Assembly (NCBI GenBank): GCA_028023455.1
Contig: JAQFVV010006245.1
Location: 6,963,331-7,027,330 of the forward strand
DNA from: Epiperipatus broadwayi
Taxonomy: Eukaryota; Onychophora; Udeonychophora; Euonychophora; Peripatidae
Direction: 5' to 3'
DNA: 64,000 bases
The translations under genes and the position numbers were made by a program. A model generated the notes under the pieces. It was not told the origin of the DNA. It saw nothing but the letters and a program-made list of their open reading frames with translations, and ran no database searches. The number at the start of each line of letters is the position of its first letter. The stretch's first letter is position 1. This document shows positions 11,510-24,129 of this stretch, piece after piece.

Positions 11510-12020
11510 AATGATATTTATTTTAATATACACAGATGAAAACTTATTAATATTTTTATATTGTGTTAAGTGCAAATAGATTACATAAATTACACATTAA
11601 AAGACTCTCAAATCATTTAACCTCAAGTTAAAAGTTCACAGTTAAACCAATGCTAGCTTCTTGATACATAGACATAACCAATGCAACCCAAAGATGTTAG
11701 CATACAACTATGCCAACAGGAATGTGCGTCTGTAGTATGATATTATTAAAGAAATGATCCTCATCCAGTACAGGAATGTACATCTGTCTGGTGAAGAAAC
11801 CATATATTGAGAAAACAAAATACTCCATATGGAGGGAAAGTGGTCCTTGCCAACTTATAGTCCCAATCCAGAGAGCATAAGAAATCAAATGGTGTAGAGA
11901 ATATTTCTACCACCAATAACAATGTGATGGCTACACTGTTGGGCCATGTATTCAGTTGGACCCTAAGCCCTGTATGATAATGGGCTTCAGATTACATTGA
12001 TATAAAATGCTGTGCACCCC
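11510..12020 (-). repeat. Dispersed repeat R1, copy 2
   Basis: The reverse complement follows copy 1 (6,740-7,190) over several hundred bases. It ends near a run of ten C at 12,017. A 63-codon minus-strand frame inside it has no counterpart in copy 1 and is not taken as a gene. Confidence 0.55.
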
Positions 12021-13095
12021 CCCCCACCAGCATCAATTCAACTACAAAACAAATAGTCCAAAATTAATCTAAACTTAACAAATCTATGCAGCTATCTACA
12101 CTTAACTTTGAATTTAATAATTTGGTTAACAAAAATGGAAGTGATTGATAGCAAACATTATACATAAATAATAATAACAATTTAAAGGGTTTTTTGACTC
12201 ATCATATAAAAGCAGGCTACTACTTGAAAGTTTGTTTAAGATATCTAAAAGTTCATATTGAATATTAAAATTTATACTTCCTATGATAAGACTTTATGAA
12301 TCCTCCAGATTGTGACAGATTTATGGAAGTCCATCCTAGTTATCACATTTTGTAGATTGTTCTCCTTGGGGATGAAACTGCTGCTTTCCATTTATACAGG
12401 AACCATCATGAGCCTGCTTCAGTCAGTGCAAATAAGGGAAATGAAATTTATTGTGAGATCCCTACATCATGGAGTCCACAGTATAACTGTGAAGTATTTC
12501 TAACCAGTCACACCATTCAATCAATAGTTAATCAATATTCAATTTATTATCTTCTATTCAATTTTTTTTTATAGTATTCCATCTTCCTTATCACCAAATT
12601 TTCAGATCGATCAATCTGATCTTATTGGCGATGATGGTTTTTCTTTCTGGACCATGTGTTTGTTGGTAACTGCATTGGCTAACCTGCTTCAAAGTGGGAA
12701 ACACCACAATATTTTAATTTTTTATCTCTTATCTGACTTTCCATTGTTTAAGTGCCTCAAGGGCTTATTTTCTTTACATTTATTACATTTTAAAATAGAA
12801 CAATCATTTCCATTCTATTTAAGATTTAAATATAGTTTTTTGAATAGAAACTAATTAACATTTTTATTATTTTCTTTTACATTACTTTAAAAAAATATTA
12901 GTCTTTTATCTTTAGATTTTTACTTTTTTAGTTTAACTTACTTTTAAGTAATTATTGAATCGTTTTCCATCTGTGCAATTTATATATATTGGTTTAAACA
13001 ACTTTATTAATTTTCTTTTTTAAATTTGTATTTGGTTTTATTTGACGATATTTCATTTATTATTTGACAGTGATGAAATGGCTTAAATGTGTACC
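12021..13095. other. Unassigned, moderately complex sequence
   Basis: Patches at 12,300-12,510 and 12,600-12,720 are less AT-biased than usual, but I recognise no domain, repeat or splice structure. Confidence 0.4.
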
Positions 13096-13109
13096 ATTAC
13101 ACAACAAAA

Positions 13110-13450
13110 TTAGCAAACAAGGGGTTTGAATATGCCATCATCTGATTTTCAATATTACAGATGGATAAAGAGTTGGAGAGTGGAGAAGTTTGAAGTCTGT
13201 TCATTAAAATTTGAAGATTTGCTAAAAACTGATCACTGATTACATATATGTGTGAGAGATAATGATGATCTGGACTAAATGATGAATGCTGCTTCAGCAT
13301 GAAGTATATAAATCGGAGATCTCTTTTCCACATATATGTGGACATGTGTATCAGTTGTATATGATGGATAATTGATGAAACTTGAAAGTCTGGATTCAAA
13401 TTCCTTCTAATTACATCTAGCTTAAATATATACTATACTTGTATTTAAAT
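13110..13450 (-). repeat. Dispersed repeat R2, copy 3 (longest)
   Basis: This copy contains the material of both copy 1 and copy 2 in one block, in inverse orientation, and so best shows the unit (about 340 bases). It ends about 20 bases before the pogo-like element. The 100-codon minus-strand frame over it is not kept in the other copies. Confidence 0.65.
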
Positions 13451-13468
13451 GTTATGAATTTATGTATA

Positions 13469-14811
13469 CACCTTTACCCTGCTTAGTGATGGCAATTGGT
13501 CCTCCAAAACTCATCATTAAGCAAGAATATCATATACAGAATATGTATTTATAATGGGGATCTATGGGAAAAAAATTGGTCGGTTCCAGTCGATGTAAAA
13601 TATCCATATTAGTTTCCAAGCTCAAAGATTTTTTTGATTTTTTCATGGCAATGATGACTAAATACGGTATCTAAAAACAAAAGTTTTATATCACTAGAAA
13701 AAAAAATGCATATTTTTACTGTTTAAAAAGCACAGTACAGCAAAAAGAAAAAGAAAGTGAAACTAAATTTGAATTGAAGAGTTTTTATATTCTTCCGCAG
13801 AAGGTTTTCATCGTAACGAAAAAAAATCCACACTGAAGTGCATTTTTTCAAATTTGTATTACAGTACATATTATTGTACATTTATATTTATTACTTATGT
13901 GAAATTATTCAAATTAAAAAACAATGTTTAATTATAAATTATTTCATTAAACATAAAGACTTATTACTGTACTCCAGAGTAACAAAAGGCTTAATGCATA
14001 TCGTAAATCAGTCAACTTTAGAAAAATAAAAAAATCAACTTATTTTAAAAGAAAAAAAAATCTAACTTCTAATTTTTTAAAACATACAGCTAAGTTTATT
14101 TTTCTTACTGTATATTTTTAGTAATATAATAGTGCCTCCCCTCTCCCTGTTCATGTAGAAAGATTATTTATTAACACTTATTTTAAATGCAATCTGTTTT
14201 TCTTTTTAAACTTTTTTTTAAAAATGTTTTTCTTTTGATTTGAAACCACTTGAGTGTACGTAATTAAGGAACACACACACACAATTTAATATTAATATTT
14301 AGTGTTTTCCTGAAAGTTTGAGATGATGGTATTTTAGTTGTACTGTTTTCATCATCTAATATAAGTGTTGAATGTGTAGAAAAATTAAACTTTATTTAAA
14401 TAATCCAAATATTATACATTATATTTAAATAAAATTTAATTTTTCTAAAGACATTCGACACTTAGATGTATACAGTATTATAGATTCAGTAATTATATAT
14501 ATTTTAAGTTTATACATTCTATATTCATAATACTGAATGCAGCACTACCATTATGTTTTATGAATAAAATATTGTATGTGCTATACAGTAATGTACTTTT
14601 GCTTTTGGGTAAAATGAATTTAAAATACATATTCTCTGATGTCATCAGTGATGCAAAATTCAAGATGGCTGCCAAAAAAGAATATTTTTAAAAATTTTCC
14701 CAATCGTTATAGTGAATAATCAATTGTAAATCGAAATAATGAGTACAAATTGATGATGATCGCTATTGTGAAATATCGCTAAGTAGCCAATCATTAAGTG
14801 GGGTAAAGGTG
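13469..14811. mobile_element. Pogo/Tigger-like DNA transposon, transposase-less
   Basis: The ends are inverted repeats: CACCTTTACCCTGCTTAGTG on the left, and CACCTTTACCCCACTTAATG when the right end is read inwards. Both are flanked by TA, the target duplication of the Tc1/mariner-pogo group. Just inside the right end the words CTTAATGATTGG, CTTAGCGAT and AATAGCGAT recur. ATGGGAAAAAAATTGGT stands inside the left end, as is usual in Tigger-like elements. No transposase frame is left in 1.34 kb, so this is a deletion derivative. It contains the palindromic insert described below. Confidence 0.65.
14339..14480. repeat. Palindromic MITE-like insert
   Basis: Two arms of about 60 bases are inverted copies, the right one reading inwards as AGAAAAATTAAATTTTATTT after GTCGAATGTCTTT. 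The loop is about 20 bases. The left arm also matches 35,340-35,400, so this is a dispersed family. It sits inside the pogo-like element. Confidence 0.6.
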
Positions 14812-15117
14812 TATTTAGATATAATATTATATACTTAATGATAAAATGCATTTATATGATTTTTTTATATTATATCATCTATTATCATCTATTTTCATTT
14901 ACACATATGCAAATTGAAATAATAAGAATTTAATATCAAAGATTTTATTTGAAACTAAACACATTAAAACAATGGTTAAATAGCCAGAATTATGTTGCAC
15001 ATACATACTTTGTAAATTATATAGTTTACACAAAAATAAATCTATATTTTAATATTAAAAAATATTCAAGTGAATTAATTGCTGCGCAATGTATAGATTT
15101 TTAGTTCAAATCAAGAC

Positions 15118-15189
15118 TGTTGGTGGTCAAGTGGTGAGCACAGCCGCCTTACAAGCAGTTGTCTCGGATTCGCTTGACACATGAAAAAA
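15118..15189 (+). mobile_element. tRNA-derived SINE, family 1, copy a
   Basis: A polymerase III A-box-like TGGTCAAGTGG and an anticodon-arm-like stretch with loop CTTACAA are followed by a degenerate B box and ATGAAAAAAA. AAATCAAGAC occurs on both sides (15,108 and 15,190), a 10-bp target duplication. That marks it as a LINE-mobilised insertion and not a tRNA gene. Confidence 0.8.
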
Positions 15190-15400
15190 AAATCAAGACA
15201 TGGTGTGTGCGTACCAATTAAATGCTCCTTCCATTTCCAGAATCTTATCTGTTTCAAATTTTTTAGTTTACTTCATCAATAGTTAATATTTTCAAATTTA
15301 TTTTATCAAAGAAAATATAATAACAACTTTAACTTACTTCAATAATTTATTTCATAATAATAATAAAGATTTATCACTGATTTCAATCTAAATATTAGTC

Positions 15401-15476
15401 TTGCATTGGTGATCGAGAGGTCAGCGCGACTGCCTTGCACTTGCAGGCAGTTGCCCGGGTTGCGGGTGACACTTTA
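15401..15476 (+). mobile_element. tRNA-derived SINE, family 1, copy b (3' truncated)
   Basis: GCATTGGTGATCGAGAGGTC, then CGACTGCC and GCAGTTGCCCGGG, match the family. The anticodon arm has a small insertion, and the part after the B box (the 3' acceptor strand and A-tail) is lost. Confidence 0.75.
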
Positions 15477-15479
15477 AAA

Positions 15480-17340
15480 ATATATATATATTTAAAAGCA
15501 CATACACATAATCCTCTGCATATTGCAAATATTTATCTCTTAACTTAAATTTTGATCTTTTAAAACAAAGAGGATAAAATATAAAACTATCTTTTAAGCA
15601 AATTAATTATAATGTATTATCTAAAATACTTTTAAGCATATTTCAGTAACAGCAATTAATTCTTTAAAAAAATTTAGAAGTAGCAAAATTCTTTCAAATT
15701 TTAATACACTATATTAAATTGAGATCTACTTTTTCTAAACTGTTACCATATAAATCTTGTTTTCAAATAAACATAAAATGATATTATAAATATAAGACAC
15801 TTTAAATATATAAAAGTTTATCTTAAATTAAAATCAAGAGAAAATCAATGTATTTTATTATCTTTTTTCATATGTGGAAATAATAGCATTTATAACAAAT
15901 CTTACATTTGTTTGAAATTCTATTAGAAAACATAAATGAATTATAGAAAACAAAGCATTCCTCTGCTAAGGTATTATTTTACATTGATAAACCCATATGT
16001 TGAAAAACAAAATTATTTGTTCTGCCATACTTGATCAATTTTCTTGCAAATTTGTATCATGAGGCATGAAAAAATATACTTCTGCTGGAATTTAGCAGGA
16101 TTGCAATGGAGATAAGAGGCAGATTTTTATTGCCAAAAAAGAAGATTAAATGTTTAGATTATTGTCCACTTAGAGAATATATTAAATAAGATTCATTTAT
16201 TATGCACAAAAATATTTTTATTATTTATTTTTTAAATCAGATATAATTGAATTTATGTCTTGCCCTTTAGAAACAACAACGACAAAAGCTTTACTTGAAA
16301 CCTAGACTTAAAGAGTTTATTTATAATATAAATAGTTTTATTTTAAACAAAAACCCAAACAACAATTATTAACAACAACAAGGATAAAAATAATCACAAC
16401 ATCTTGAAGTTAAAATATTTAATTAGATTTTTTCCCTTAAAACAAAACATTTTTTTATTTATTTAATTAATAACTATATTTTATATATATTTTTAAAAAA
16501 GTTGATTTATTATATTTTAAATATGAATTGATTACATAACTGTGATAATTTCAAATTGACCTGTGAATGTACAAGCTCAAATGTCCCTATACGTCAAACA
16601 ACTTTTTACCTCTCTTTTAATGAACTTTATAATCTATGCAGCATATCCTTGTAATTAAAATAAGCTAAATAATATACATCAATTTATTTTATTTAAATCT
16701 AATTTTAAATGTCTGCTTTAATCTAGTAAAACAATTTTTAAATTCTAACTTGTACTAATTTGTACCTCTCCCATATTATTTCTTATATAAAATTAACTTA
16801 ATCTTCTATCTCTTTATTAATTTTGATAAGGATTATTTTTTTTATTATGTTAGTAGCTTAACTGTTTGCATATGCTGGCTCTAGGAATGATCTGACTTTA
16901 AACTGGGATCAGCATTATGCAAAGCTTTTTAATATTTACACATCTTTATATTTTTTTATATAATTATCTACATATGTGTCAGTCAGTCAGAATGGAAATA
17001 TATATATATACAGATGGCATATAGTGTAATAGCCTTTAAATATGAAGACCAACTATGAATAACAAATAAACTAGCAAATCAAGAGTTCCTGATACCTTGT
17101 AGAATTGGATGTTGCTTCATGAAAAGCTAAGTACTACTTCTGATGCAAACAGTTTTTTCCTTTCTGTTTTTCTTTTTCAGTCATTTAAGTTATTGTAAAG
17201 CTCAGTCACCATGAGCTTCTCATGCCATTGGACAACTTATACATTAATCGTGACAATGGGATTGTATGTCTGCACAATAATATTTTCATTCTTTAACTAT
17301 ATGCACACATTTCTTACTCAATTTCTTTTTATTTTATTTT
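15480..17340. other. AT-rich spacer, nothing recognised
   Basis: Low-complexity sequence without a coding signature. Confidence 0.5.
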
Positions 17341-20300
17341 TAGTTCACGCCCTCATGTTAAGAAAGTAATGGCAGGACTAAACTAAGTAGACTGGCAGTC
17401 CTTAGTTATATCTTTGATTAAGACTATATAATCATTAATGAGTCATTTTGGAATTGGATTTAAGTGAGACAGGAGTTTCAGCTGGGAAAATTATATGTGT
17501 CTACCATGGAAGTGAAAGGTCTTATAAACTATGATATAAAAATTGCTATATATTGATAATCTCACCTAGAAGATTACTCATTTAAGTGATAGGAATAATA
17601 AGACTAGTAATAATAATATCAGTAATAATGGTAGATATTAGAAACCAATTTTTTTTTAAAATATAAGTACATGAAATGTGTAAATTTTACTCATACAAAC
17701 TCTTCAAGATCAGAACAGACTGCACTTGTGGATAAAGAATTGTTAAGGTTTAAGATTGATATAGCTGTTCTTAATGAAACTCATCTCTCAGAGGAAGAAA
17801 GTTTATTAGAAGAGATGGAAGGATCAAGTTCTTTTTTGAAAATGCAGGTGAGTCAGTAAAAGAAGAATGCATTTTATTGGATTTGCTGTAAAATCAAAGT
17901 ATCTTCTATTGTTGGAATTCTGCATTGTATCATGAAATGTTAATGATATTAAACTTCATCTTGAATAATGGTAGTAGTGCTTATTTTATTAATGCCTATG
18001 TTCTAAACATGATTTAGAATATTCAGACAATTGGAAAGCATTTTTACAGTAACACCATTACAAGATCAAAATTTTCTTCCTGCATATTTAACATGTGTTA
18101 GTATAAATAGTATACTTTGGTCAAAGATTATTGGAAATATTGCTTTTGGCACTATAAGTGATATGTTATTATTGAATCAGTGTACAACACATGGATTTCC
18201 TATTATAACCACTTTAGTTACGCAGAAAAAATCATTTTAAAGTAACAGTAATGCAGTCACATTCAATTTAGTGATCTTTAATATATTACATTACAGTTAG
18301 AAGTCAGAACGTAAAAGAAGTTCACATTACATGAGCACTTACAAGCTTAGATTATTGGACAGATCAGAGATTAGTATACTCTAATGTTAAAATGATAGTT
18401 GCACTCAAATGGATATTCCAATCTATACTGAGCAAATTTCAAAAACTAATAAACACTTCAATTACAAATTTGGAGTCCAGGATTATTGTATTATAAAGCA
18501 CGAAATTCTCTTAAGAAGTGTATTATAGGTACAAGAAAATCTATTCTTAGTTTCACTAAAAAGGAGAATCATAATTGGTTTTTTGACAATGATCTTATTA
18601 TTAGTGATTTAATTAAAAGGAAACATGACATTTTCTTCTTTCCAGAATAATAGATTAAATGTGTAACTTTACAATAAATATAATGATCTGAAGATAGAAA
18701 TTCAATAACTGATAAGAAGGTTTAAATATGATTGGTGAATTAAAAGTGCAAAGAAAATAGATATTTGCTCATCTTGGTTATTTTAGAATTTTTCTGATGT
18801 ATTGAAAACAACACGTGGATGTGGGAAATGGTATAACAATCTTATTAAATTCAGAAATGATTTTATTTATATGATGACAATATTTTTTGAACAAGTGGAA
18901 AGGTTAAATCAGAGGCAAAATCTTCTGAATAGTGATACAAGAATTGAAATGTCAACTTTTAACTATATATATATTTTATTTACTCACTTAGATTTGGATA
19001 AAGATATTCAGATTAATGAAGTCAAATAGCTCTTTGTAGTCTTAAAAATTGAAAGGCTTCAGGTCCTGATAAATATTTGAAGAAGTTTTAAAATATGGTG
19101 GTAATATATTAACTTCAAAAATTTTGGAATTTTTATAAGAATATCTGGACTCAGGAAGTTAGGCCATCTGATTTTATTGTTCCAATTTTCAAACACAAAG
19201 ACAATAGACAAGATTGTAGTAATTACCATGAAATATCATTATTATCTATTACAGCAGAAGTACTTTCAATAATTTTGTTGAGTTGCTTCCAGTTATAGAT
19301 AAATGGTTACCAGAGATTCAATATTGTTTTAGAGAGACAAGAAAAAATATAGATATGATTATTGTTGCACAGCAAATTCAAGAAAAATATTTATAGCAAA
19401 GGAGTGCTTTATGTATTGTTTTTATTGATTTTGTGAAGGCATTTGATTCAATTAATAGAACAAATATATGGCATTGTTTGAAATCAATTGGTTATCCTCC
19501 AAAATGTATTCATATAATACAGTTTCTACATGATGAAATGTGAGAAAGTGTTATTAGTGGAAAATCTGATACTTTTGAAATAAAAACTGGTGTCAAATAG
19601 GGTGCGTACTTACTACAATATTTTTCCAATTTTATGCCAGTGGTCTCTGAAATTGTAGCAGCTTAAACAAACAGGAATTGAGATACATTACAGATTTGAT
19701 AATGACATTTTTAATTTGAATCAATTAAAGAAAAAACAAAAAGTTCTTTTTGGATTCTGGATTTACAGTATTCTGATGATTGTTCTATTTTTACCAATTC
19801 AGAAGGTAATATACAGCAGGTTCTTAATGCTTTGATTGCAACTTATATAATGATCTTGGTTTATTAAAAATGTTGAAAAACTTAAATTCTTAATCATCCA
19901 GTGATGGAAGAAACATCCTCAGCAACTTTTAGCTTGGATGGTCATCAGCTTGAAAATATAAATCAGTTTAAATACTTAAGTAATTTTATAAGTAGAAAGG
20001 TGAACTGAGATGTTAGGGGTTGAACAAAAGCTCCAATGTTATGCTTTTAAGCAGTTAAAAGATAGTATATTTCACAATAGGGAAATAATTGCTGCTATTA
20101 AATTAGTTGTATATTGAACTATTATTTTACCTAATTTGTTATATCCTATTAGTATAATATAAAGTGTTATAAAATTTGTATTTAAGCATCTGTAAAATTT
20201 TAAAAATGTAATAGCAAAATTGTAAAATTAATCAATATGCTCTTCAGCTTGCTGGTTGTGATACTATTAAGATCATTATTGTAACATTATGCTTTTATTG

Positions 20301-20620
20301 GATTGAACATGTAAGATGAATGAACAATGGAAAACTTAAAAAGATGTTTTATGATAAACTTGAACATGCATTTCATTGGAGAAGTAGACATCTATGTTAT
20401 AAGGATTATCTCAAGGTCATTCTAAAAAAGTAAAATGGCAAATATTTCTATTAAAAGATGTTACCATGAATAGAATACATTGGAGAGCTACAATTAGATA
20501 TGGTGTTGAAATATTTCAGAAAGAAAACTAATATGCTTAGGAAACTAAAAGACAACCTTACAAAATATGAAGTAAAGAGAAAAATGAACCAACATATTCT
20601 ATACATGGGTGTTGAAATTC
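17340..20620 (+). pseudogene. Degenerate RTE-like LINE (EN + RT)
   Basis: A G+C-richer leader (17,340-17,520) is followed by the endonuclease start with SRSEQTALVDKELLRFKID and AVLNETHLSEEES, the usual apurinic endonuclease N-terminus with its catalytic E. A later EN piece near 18,060-18,240 follows the family too (SILWSKIIG .. LLLNQC). RT follows with DCSNYHEISLLS, FIDFVKAFDSINR (motif A) and YSDDCSIF (motif C, where YADD is usual). The tail, with NGKLKKMFYDKL and VTMNRIHWRA, matches the C-terminal domain of RTE-like LINE proteins. Many stops and frame changes show that it is long dead. The enzyme class nicks DNA and copies its own RNA into the nick. Confidence 0.85.
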
Positions 20621-21230
20621 ATAGTTCAGTTTGTATAGCCATTGCAAAACTCATTTTCAAGAGTATTTTCTCTCTCTTTTTTGGAGTTGAATTGTGCCTG
20701 TTCATCATCATCCTTATTATTATATGGGATTATGTGCAATATGACACTGATGTTTCATTTATATAGTCATGCAAAACAATCACATTACACATAGATTTAT
20801 AATTTAATATATTGATTACTTTAGAAATATTATTTATTAATCATTGATGTAAACCTGGAATCTAAAGAATTACCCAATCATATATACACTAAGTGGCATC
20901 AAATTATTCCTGGATTGAAGATTACATGGTTTGCAAATGAATCCAAGCAGTTTTTGTCTTTCTCACATTTATGTTTAAAAACATGTATATTAATTCATTG
21001 TGTAAATATAATTTAATAAAAGAAGATTAATAATAACTAAGATCAATGTACTTTGCTATCATGATAATACCAAGTTGTTCTATGAGCTTTTACTATTTTT
21101 ATTCTTGCATTAGCTGCCACATAAAAAAATCATTTTAGCAATCCTGCCCAACTATTGGCAAGCATAAAATCTTTCATTAAATGATAAGTCTTATTTAAGC
21201 TGTGTCCTAGTCTTAACTAATACAATCACT
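20621..21230. other. AT-rich spacer
   Basis: No feature recognised. Confidence 0.5.
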
Positions 21231-21234
21231 AACA

Positions 21235-21790
21235 TAATTTTTTATCTATTACAGGATGAGGGTTTCCCAAAGCTTTATCAAGTTTTTCTGATCAATAGGT
21301 TTTCATCTATACATCACACCAGCAAACTTCCCTATTTTAGTCATCCATCTCACATGTAGTTATTTTTAGGTCTTTTACAATCACTTGGAAACCCTCAAGA
21401 TTTCAACTGTCCAACTATTTTTTCTTCTATCAGAGTACAAGCCCATCTCTATTTTATTCGCTTAATTCTTTTAATGATGTCAATGACACCTGTTTGTTTT
21501 CTCACCCAGGTATTTTATTTTCAATATTTTTTGTTGTCCATCATAAACCTCTCTATACTTTGAGGTGTGATGTAAAATCTCTGTATTTCTTTTCTGTTAA
21601 GTGTCCAAGATTTATATCCCATGCAAGAATTGGTAAAATACTTTTATTTAAACACTCCCTTTTCAAGCACATAGGCAAATTTCTTTTTGATATTCATCCA
21701 AGTGTAATTCTACAATCAATTTCATTGATTATGTTTTATCTGTTTCAATAATCTTCTCAAACTTAATTCATGAATTTTATATTAATAATA
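21235..21790 (-). pseudogene. LINE 3' fragment (RT C-terminal domain)
   Basis: Read on the minus strand, the pieces follow in order those of the plus-strand LINE at 51,020-51,530. Examples are the LTEKKYRDF region (LNRRAIQRL there), the GFPSDCKRPK segment (IPRDCKRCRK there) and SFGKPSSCN near the end. All is broken by stops. It is a 5'-truncated copy of that LINE family, which is usual for target-primed insertion. Confidence 0.7.
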
Positions 21791-22237
21791 AAGTACATAT
21801 CTTTACTAATACCAAAGTAAAATTGAAATGACACAAGATTTTCATTACTGAATGCCATAAATAAATATGTCATGTTTAAATATAGATTGTATAAGTTATA
21901 CTGCTTATTCACATTACAATTTTATATTTTATTATTCTTATATTTTTATCATAACCAATTCATTAAATATAAATTCCTGATGATCCAGTAATATTATTTT
22001 ACTTTGCATCGATTATATAAAAGAGCATAATTATTTGATATATAAACAATTATGTTAATTGATGATGACCTTAAATTTTTAATTTTTTAAATAAATATTA
22101 TGTACAATTAGATATGAAATTTTAACAGTTACACCTATATATGAAAATGAAACAAAAACACCATAATATGTGCTTATTCATCTACATGCAAAATAATTTT
22201 AGATACTTAATTGAAATAAAATGATGTGCAGGTAAAA

Positions 22238-22245
22238 CTTAAAGC
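22238..22245. repeat. 8-bp target duplication, left
   Basis: CTTAAAGC, repeated exactly at 24,122-24,129, just outside the inverted repeats of the element between them. Confidence 0.8.
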
Positions 22246-22849
22246 GGTTGTTTTCTCATCCTTGGTGTTCACCTTAAGATGTCGCTACGTCTAGGTAAAT
22301 TCCTAGAAATATACTGTTTCACCGGCCTTCACCCAACCAAAGAGGAATTTTTCTACATTATAAATGCAGAAAAGTCCTCACGTTATGTTGGACAGAGGAG
22401 GTGGCGACAGAAGCCAACACAAAGAGACTTCTTTCTATGATAAAACACAGAAAGAGTTCCCGACGGCTGCCGGTTATAGCTTTTTTTTCTATGCTAAAAG
22501 CAAAGAGAAAGAAATGCCTTGATTGGCTGCTGTAGTAGTTGATTTTGTTCATCATTTTCTCGTAATAGTAGAATATCTATTTTCTCTGTAGTTTCGGGTG
22601 AGAGTGTGTGTATTTGAAGCAATCGTAGTTTTTTTAAATTTGATAAGACATCTATTTTTTTTAATGTGTTGTAACTTACTTTACTGTTGTAAGTTTAGTA
22701 ATAATGTCCTGAAGATTCCATTATGAAGGGGTAACCCTCAAAAATTGCTTTTAAGGGTGCGAAAGGAAAAAAAAATTAAAGAATCACACGAAAAGTACCA
22801 TTTTCACGAGAATTCATCCGTGACCAGTTACTTTTGCTATATATATATA

Positions 22850-23345
22850 CACACAAACAAAAACAACCCACTGTCTAATTATTAGGAATTACTTGTTCAA
22901 AAAATAAAATTAGTCGGGTATTATTTTTTTTTTGTTTTGTTACATTTATTATTTCAAAATAAGATTAGTTTTTATATCTACACACTAACAAAAACAACCC
23001 AGTTCCTGATTAATTACTGTCTTTAAAAAAAAAAGCAAATTCAACGGGGTTTGATTTTTTTCAATGGAGTCTTTGAATTACGGTTTGTTTGTTTTTATAT
23101 ATACATAAGATTTACCAAAAAAAAAAAAAAAAAGAAACCCACTTTCTGATTAATTACTGTCAAAAGAAATGCAAATTAGTCGGCTATCATTTTTAAATTT
23201 AGTATTTCAATAATGGTACCCTTTTTATATAGACAGACTTAACAAAAACAACCCACTTTCTGATTCATTACTGTCCCCGCCCCCCCCAAAAAAAAGAAAA
23301 GAAAACGGAAATTAGTCGGGTATCATTTTTCAATCGAGTCTTTTA
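22850..23345. repeat. Tandem array 1, about 125-bp unit, four copies
   Basis: AACAAAAACAACCCACTTTC, TGATTAATTACTGTC and AAATTAGTCGGGTATCATTT recur in that order near 22,856, 22,987, 23,120 and 23,241, a spacing of about 120-135 bases. Poly(A/T) runs inside each unit vary in length. Confidence 0.75.
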
Positions 23346-23449
23346 ATGACGGTCCTTACTAATAGTAGTCGGGTATCAATTCTAAATTGTAATATATAAA
23401 TTACATTACTTTTGATAGATTTATAATTATGTCTTGCATTTTTAATAAA

Positions 23450-23937
23450 ATGATTGATTTACTCTTGACCAAAAATACCGTAACTTTAAAAAAAAAGACA
23501 CACGTAAAGTCCCAAAAAAAAATGAGAAAAAGCCCCGTAACTTTAAAGACACACACAAACTCAAAAACAATCTAAGATTAATAAACATTGACTTATTACG
23601 TTTTGCTTTTGAATCAAATTATTGATTTACTCTTGCAAAAAAAATACCGTAACTTTAAAAAGACACACCTAAAGTCCAAAAAAAAAAAAAAATTCGAAAA
23701 AGCCCCGTAACTTTAAAGACACACACACAAACTCAAAAACAATCTAAGATTAATAAACATTTACTTATTACATCTTGCTTTTGAATAAAATTATTGATTT
23801 ACTTTTGCAAAAAAAAAAAAAAAAGACCGTAACTTTAAAAAGACACACGTAAAGTAAAAAAAAAAAAAAATTAGAAAAACACCGTAACTTTAAAGACACA
23901 AACTCAAAAACAAGATAAGATTAATAAACATTTACAA
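23450..23937. repeat. Tandem array 2, about 170-bp unit, three copies
   Basis: ATTGATTTACTCTTGC starts the units near 23,453, 23,621 and 23,792. Each holds CCGTAACTTTAAA twice, each time followed by GACACAC or a close variant, so the unit itself is an older duplication. AGATTAATAAACATT closes each unit. Confidence 0.8.
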
Positions 23938-24129
23938 AAATGAAAAAAGCTAACATCATATAATAGTATTACTTAATAGAATATTTTATTACAAATCTAA
24001 GAAATCAGATCTTTTTAGATCAAATCGATCATTTAGGTCCGACCCGGAATTGTTATATGTATATGTTTTTGATTAGGATCAACGCTATCTTAAGGCGAAC
24101 ACCAAGGATGAGAATACAACCCTTAAAGC

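Larger units (their letters stand above)
22246..24121. mobile_element. 1,876-bp TIR DNA transposon with internal minisatellites
   Basis: The left end GGTTGTTTTCTCATCCTTGG and the right end read inwards, GGTTGTATTCTCATCCTTGG, continue matching for about 40 bases (TGTTCACCTTAAGAT against TGTTCGCCTTAAGAT). CTTAAAGC flanks both ends exactly. An 8-bp duplication fits the hAT, P or Merlin superfamilies. The GG start does not fit the usual CAG start of hAT, and Merlin-type ends are one possibility, but I cannot decide. There is no transposase. The interior is largely tandem repeats, two arrays plus a looser set near 22,345-22,515. The perfect duplication suggests that the insertion is not very old. 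Confidence 0.8.

Noticed and set aside
13097-13399. 100-codon minus-strand frame
   Set aside because: It lies in repeat R2 and is not kept in the other copies.
22840-23940. CRISPR-like array
   Set aside because: The repeats are long, diverged and directly adjacent, without spacer structure, in a eukaryotic transposon.
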